From: Paramoeba atlantica
Lineage: Eukaryota > Discosea
NCBI GenBank assembly: GCA_977017575.1
Contig: CDRNVI010000009.1
Location: forward strand, 62,001-126,000
Length of the DNA stretch: 64,000 nucleotides
Reading direction: 5' to 3'
Shown: positions 61,323-64,000 of the stretch, in pieces
How the letters are laid out: every line of letters begins with the position of its first letter
Position numbering within the stretch: the stretch's first letter is position 1
Made by a program: the position numbers and the translations under genes
Notes under the pieces: model-generated
What the model saw: the letters and a program-made list of their open reading frames with translations, nothing else
Databases searched by the model: none
What the model was told of the DNA's origin: nothing

Positions 61323-62626
61323 GTAAGATTGCAACTTGGACTGAAAGCCAGTCCGCAGTGCGTGGAGTGGCTACAAAATCATAAGTTGGTGGCACAAAAG
61401 GTCATACATTGGTCATATATTGTATGTTGCAAGCGAAATCACACGAGTGACCACACTATGTAAATGAATGGTGAAAAATGGAAGTGCACGAAGTCTTGCA
61501 AAGGGATATATGAGAAGACGGGTCCACTGTTGCCGGACAGGGCGCAGCGAAGCACTAAACAAACACTGAAGTACATTGTACTTTACGTTCGGGGAAATAG
61601 ACATGAGGTGTCTGTTGCAGAGACGGAGCTCAGTGAGAAAACAATTATATCACTACGCCAGTGGATTGATTCCATCATGGCAACTTGTCATGTGCGTCGA
61701 CGCGCCCGACAAAGAGAGAGCGTCCACTCGATGCAGTGTGATGAAACTTTTTTCTCGGTTCGGAAACGTCACCGAGGTAGTCACGGTGCGAGGCGCGTGC
61801 GCGCAGAAGGTACGCAAGTACAGTGCGCCCAGATAGTAAAGTTTTTTTTAGTAGTTACCACCGATTTACTAAAAAAACTTAACTATTACTATTAACTAGA
61901 ACTACTAAAAAAACTTTACTATTTAGGAAAACCGTTTTTTGGGACTTTACTAACTGGGCAATCAATTGTCGTTGAAGCACAGAGAAAAACCTTTCTCTGT
62001 TTTTCAAACCTTGTTTTCGCTTTTCGAGACATGCCCAACGTCTCCCTTCGTCGTTTTTCGTCTTTTTCAATGGAACACTTTCCAACGCAAGTTGTATGCG
62101 AATGTCCGTTGTCAAAATTTACAAAAAAGAGAAAAACTCTAAAAAAAGGTAGCTACTAAAAAAACTTTACTATTTGGGAAAACCGTTTTTTGGGACTTTA
62201 CTAACTGGGCGCACTGTAGCCCAAACGGTTGCGGTGACGACTCGAAACAACAAGTTATCCGAAATTTTAATGCAAGTAGTACCAGATCGCACTTCCGGTT
62301 CTCTTGTCCCCGGAATTACAGAACTAGCCGCAGGAGAACGTACCAGAATTTGGACAGATGGCGCTTGTCACAATGTTTGTCTCGGGGAGAACTACAAGTG
62401 GGAAAGCGTAAACCACCGTCGACAGTGGGTCACAGAGGGAGGTGTGCACACAAACACTGTGGAGTGTGCGAACTCAATCCTCAAGAAGCGTTCAAAGCGT
62501 GATGGTGGTGTGTTGGGTCGGAAAGTCGCCCGGAGAGAAGATCGGGTGCAGGCCTACGCAGAGAAGGGAAGCGGAAGTTTGAAGTGTAATGGGGGGGATG
62601 CTTTGTTGCGCGTGCTTGAAAATTAG
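61323..62626 (+). pseudogene. Merlin/IS1595-type transposase (copy 2), split by a MITE
   Basis: An open frame from 61323 encodes a zinc-ribbon-like start (VCCKRNHTSDHTM), a TAA at 61461-61463, and then MNGEKWKCTKSCKG. From the ATG at 61464 the catalytic part runs QCDETFFSVRKRHRG (first Asp) up to RAEGTQV at 61820. After the MITE at 61821-62216 it resumes in frame as AQTVAVTTRNNK, IWTDGACHNV (second Asp), and GGVHTNTVECANSILKK (H-T-N-x-x-E). Apart from the early stop and the insertion, it is uninterrupted. It is clearly related to the Merlin copy at 11180. Confidence 0.8.
61821..62216. mobile_element. TA-flanked MITE (396 bp) inside the Merlin gene
   Basis: Ends CAGTGCGCCCAGATAGTAAA and (reverse complement) CAGTGCGCCCAGTTAGTAAA, flanked by TA at 61819-61820 and 62217-62218. 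Inside, AAACCGTTTTTTGGGACTTT occurs twice (61928 and 62180). Removing the MITE and one TA joins the Merlin frame exactly. Confidence 0.92.
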
Positions 62627-62629
62627 AAG

Positions 62630-64000
62630 AGCATTGCGCTTGCGTGCATGTATAGTGTCCGCTTTTTAAGCCTAACGTTATTAGTTTAAGTTTTTCAACA
62701 TTTTTTGAGCAATTTTTAAACAGATTTATGAAAAAAACGAAAAAAAAAACGAATTTTGCTTCAGTTTAACCGCAAAAACAGATAACAAACATTCAATTTC
62801 TCAGGTGGTGGAATATTTGTCTTTTATTGGTTCTTTCTTGAAATGGTGAAATTCTTTTTTTCAGCTTTCCCTATTACTTTTTGCTTGAAGGGGCCTAAGG
62901 GGGTTAAGATATCACTTTCCCATTCAAAATTCTGAGATCTGCACGTTCCCGTCATTTTTAAATCAGTTAAAAAAATGAAAACAAAAACATAATTTTTGTT
63001 TCATTTTTTTGCATCGTCAAACCACACAATTTTGAGCAAACAAACACTCCGCGGCCAGGGGGCACAAGTGGGTCAATATTAAAAAAATGGCGGAAAAGCT
63101 ATTTGCTAGGAGAACGAGATCTCTCCTTCGCAACGAAAATCAGCAAAAACAGATAAAAATAATTGAATTTCTCATGGGAGGAAAAGATTTGAATACTTAA
63201 AATGTGAGAAATTGGTCTCTTGAAAGGTGTAAAGAAAGTGATAATACATCTATCGGATGCACGCATTTGAGAATTTTGTCTCCATGCTTTAACGCGCAAA
63301 GTCCTTGTCCCGGGATCTGCAAAATGCAACAAGAATGAGCTCAAACGGACACTTGGCTGAAAAGTTCGAGGGGGGTGACTTTTCGCTGTGGGGGGTTTAT
63401 AAATATTATTTAAAAATACTTGTATTTCTTATGCGGGCAGTAAATGTGAACGGGGGTGTAGGTGGAATTCAGCGAATTTTTCTCCAAAAAATAGAAGATT
63501 TTTTTATGTTCACATTTCGTATTTTTCAAGATTTTCGCATTTTTTTTACCAGAAAACTTTATTTCGTAAACCGATTGATCATCCAGAAGCTGGTCTAAGC
63601 CGCCTTCTGAATGGAAAACTCATGTATGATGCCCCACAGGTTGCACAGACTGAGGTTTCTGACCCCGAGAATTACAACATCAGTTGCAACCCACGTGGGA
63701 AAGGAAACCACTGGTCTGATATCTGTGGGTGGGTTCTTCGACTACGATACACCGATTATCACCATATCAGTCGGAACCCGCGTGGGGGAGGACAATATCC
63801 ATCCAATCCCTGCTTCAGTGGCAAGAGAGTCTCTTGACGTTCAGAGGGCTCCGCAAAATAACACACAAGGAAAACATGCAGATACATGCAGATATCTGCG
63901 TAGGGGGGTCGTCAAGGGAACTATCTACAGGCGATCGGGGCCTTAGAAATGGTGAGCAGAACTATATTATTTCCACAAAATAAAGGAAAACGAAAATACA
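62630..64000. other. Right edge, no firm gene
   Basis: 62872-63160 is the second flanking repeat of the Merlin locus. CTGCAAAATGCAACAAGAAT (63319) resembles sequence at 32660 and the family A end at 340. A frame at 63611-63946 shows two similar segments (ITTSVATHVGKETTG, ITISVGTRVGEDNIH) but no known domain. Confidence 0.4.

Noticed and set aside
2107-62626. A changed genetic code (in-frame TGA, TAA or TAG in several genes)
   Set aside because: The stops differ in codon and position, occur mostly in transposases, and host genes use TAA (poly(A) polymerase, RAD23-like), TGA (bL21m) and TAG (LRR at 3229) as real ends.
1-64000. tRNA, rRNA, spliced-leader RNA or CRISPR arrays
   Set aside because: I looked for T-loop-like GGTTCGAAT patterns, leader-like sequence and regularly spaced repeats and found none that held up; short repeats here belong to transposon ends or minisatellites.

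Overview
The window looks like nuclear DNA of a unicellular, intron-poor eukaryote carrying a heavy transposon load. The recognisable housekeeping genes are intronless: the start of a TRM61-type tRNA m1A58 methyltransferase, mitochondrial ribosomal protein bL21m, a nuclear poly(A) polymerase and a RAD23-like ubiquitin receptor. Every host-type gene, including eight leucine-rich-repeat (LRR) loci and two HMG-box mitochondrial proteins, lies on the minus strand. That one-way layout, the KAP-like HMG proteins and pyrimidine-rich leaders with candidate AG acceptors fit a kinetoplastid or other euglenozoan, but this is inference. No spliced-leader or rRNA gene was found, so the taxon is open.

Layout: 1-177 TRM61 start; 272-1690 nested mariner-type miniature elements; 2107-7763 four LRR genes; 7995-8966 first HMG-box gene; 9-17 kb miniature elements with C-tracts near their ends, a decayed Merlin transposase and a Tc1 (DD34E) gene; 18.3-29.5 kb a nested set in which an unrecognised ORF is split by a hAT element, the hAT gene is split by an IS30-family element, and a LINE lies inside the same hAT; 29.8-33 kb transposase fragments; 32.8-33.8 kb second HMG-box gene; 35.4-37.4 kb two LRR genes; 40.5-49.2 kb the housekeeping block (bL21m, poly(A) polymerase, a disordered protein, RAD23-like); 49.7-51.3 kb a complete mariner-like element with very long inverted ends; 52.4-53.4 kb a non-autonomous hAT with a perfect 8-bp target duplication; 54.2-60.7 kb LRR genes, a second, deleted hAT and an LRR tandem duplication; 61.3-62.6 kb a Merlin gene interrupted by a TA-flanked miniature element.

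The LRR proteins share a cap (W, C-W-x-G/N-x-x-C) followed by 23-24-residue repeats ending in L-x-x-LP, and several have signal-like N-termini, so they are probably secreted or surface proteins in an expanding family. The LINE has a C-terminal restriction-like endonuclease, and its ORF1 carries three 2A-like NPGP motifs, two followed directly by AT-hook-like sequences. Several insertions can be defined to the base because removing element plus one target copy rejoins the interrupted reading frame.
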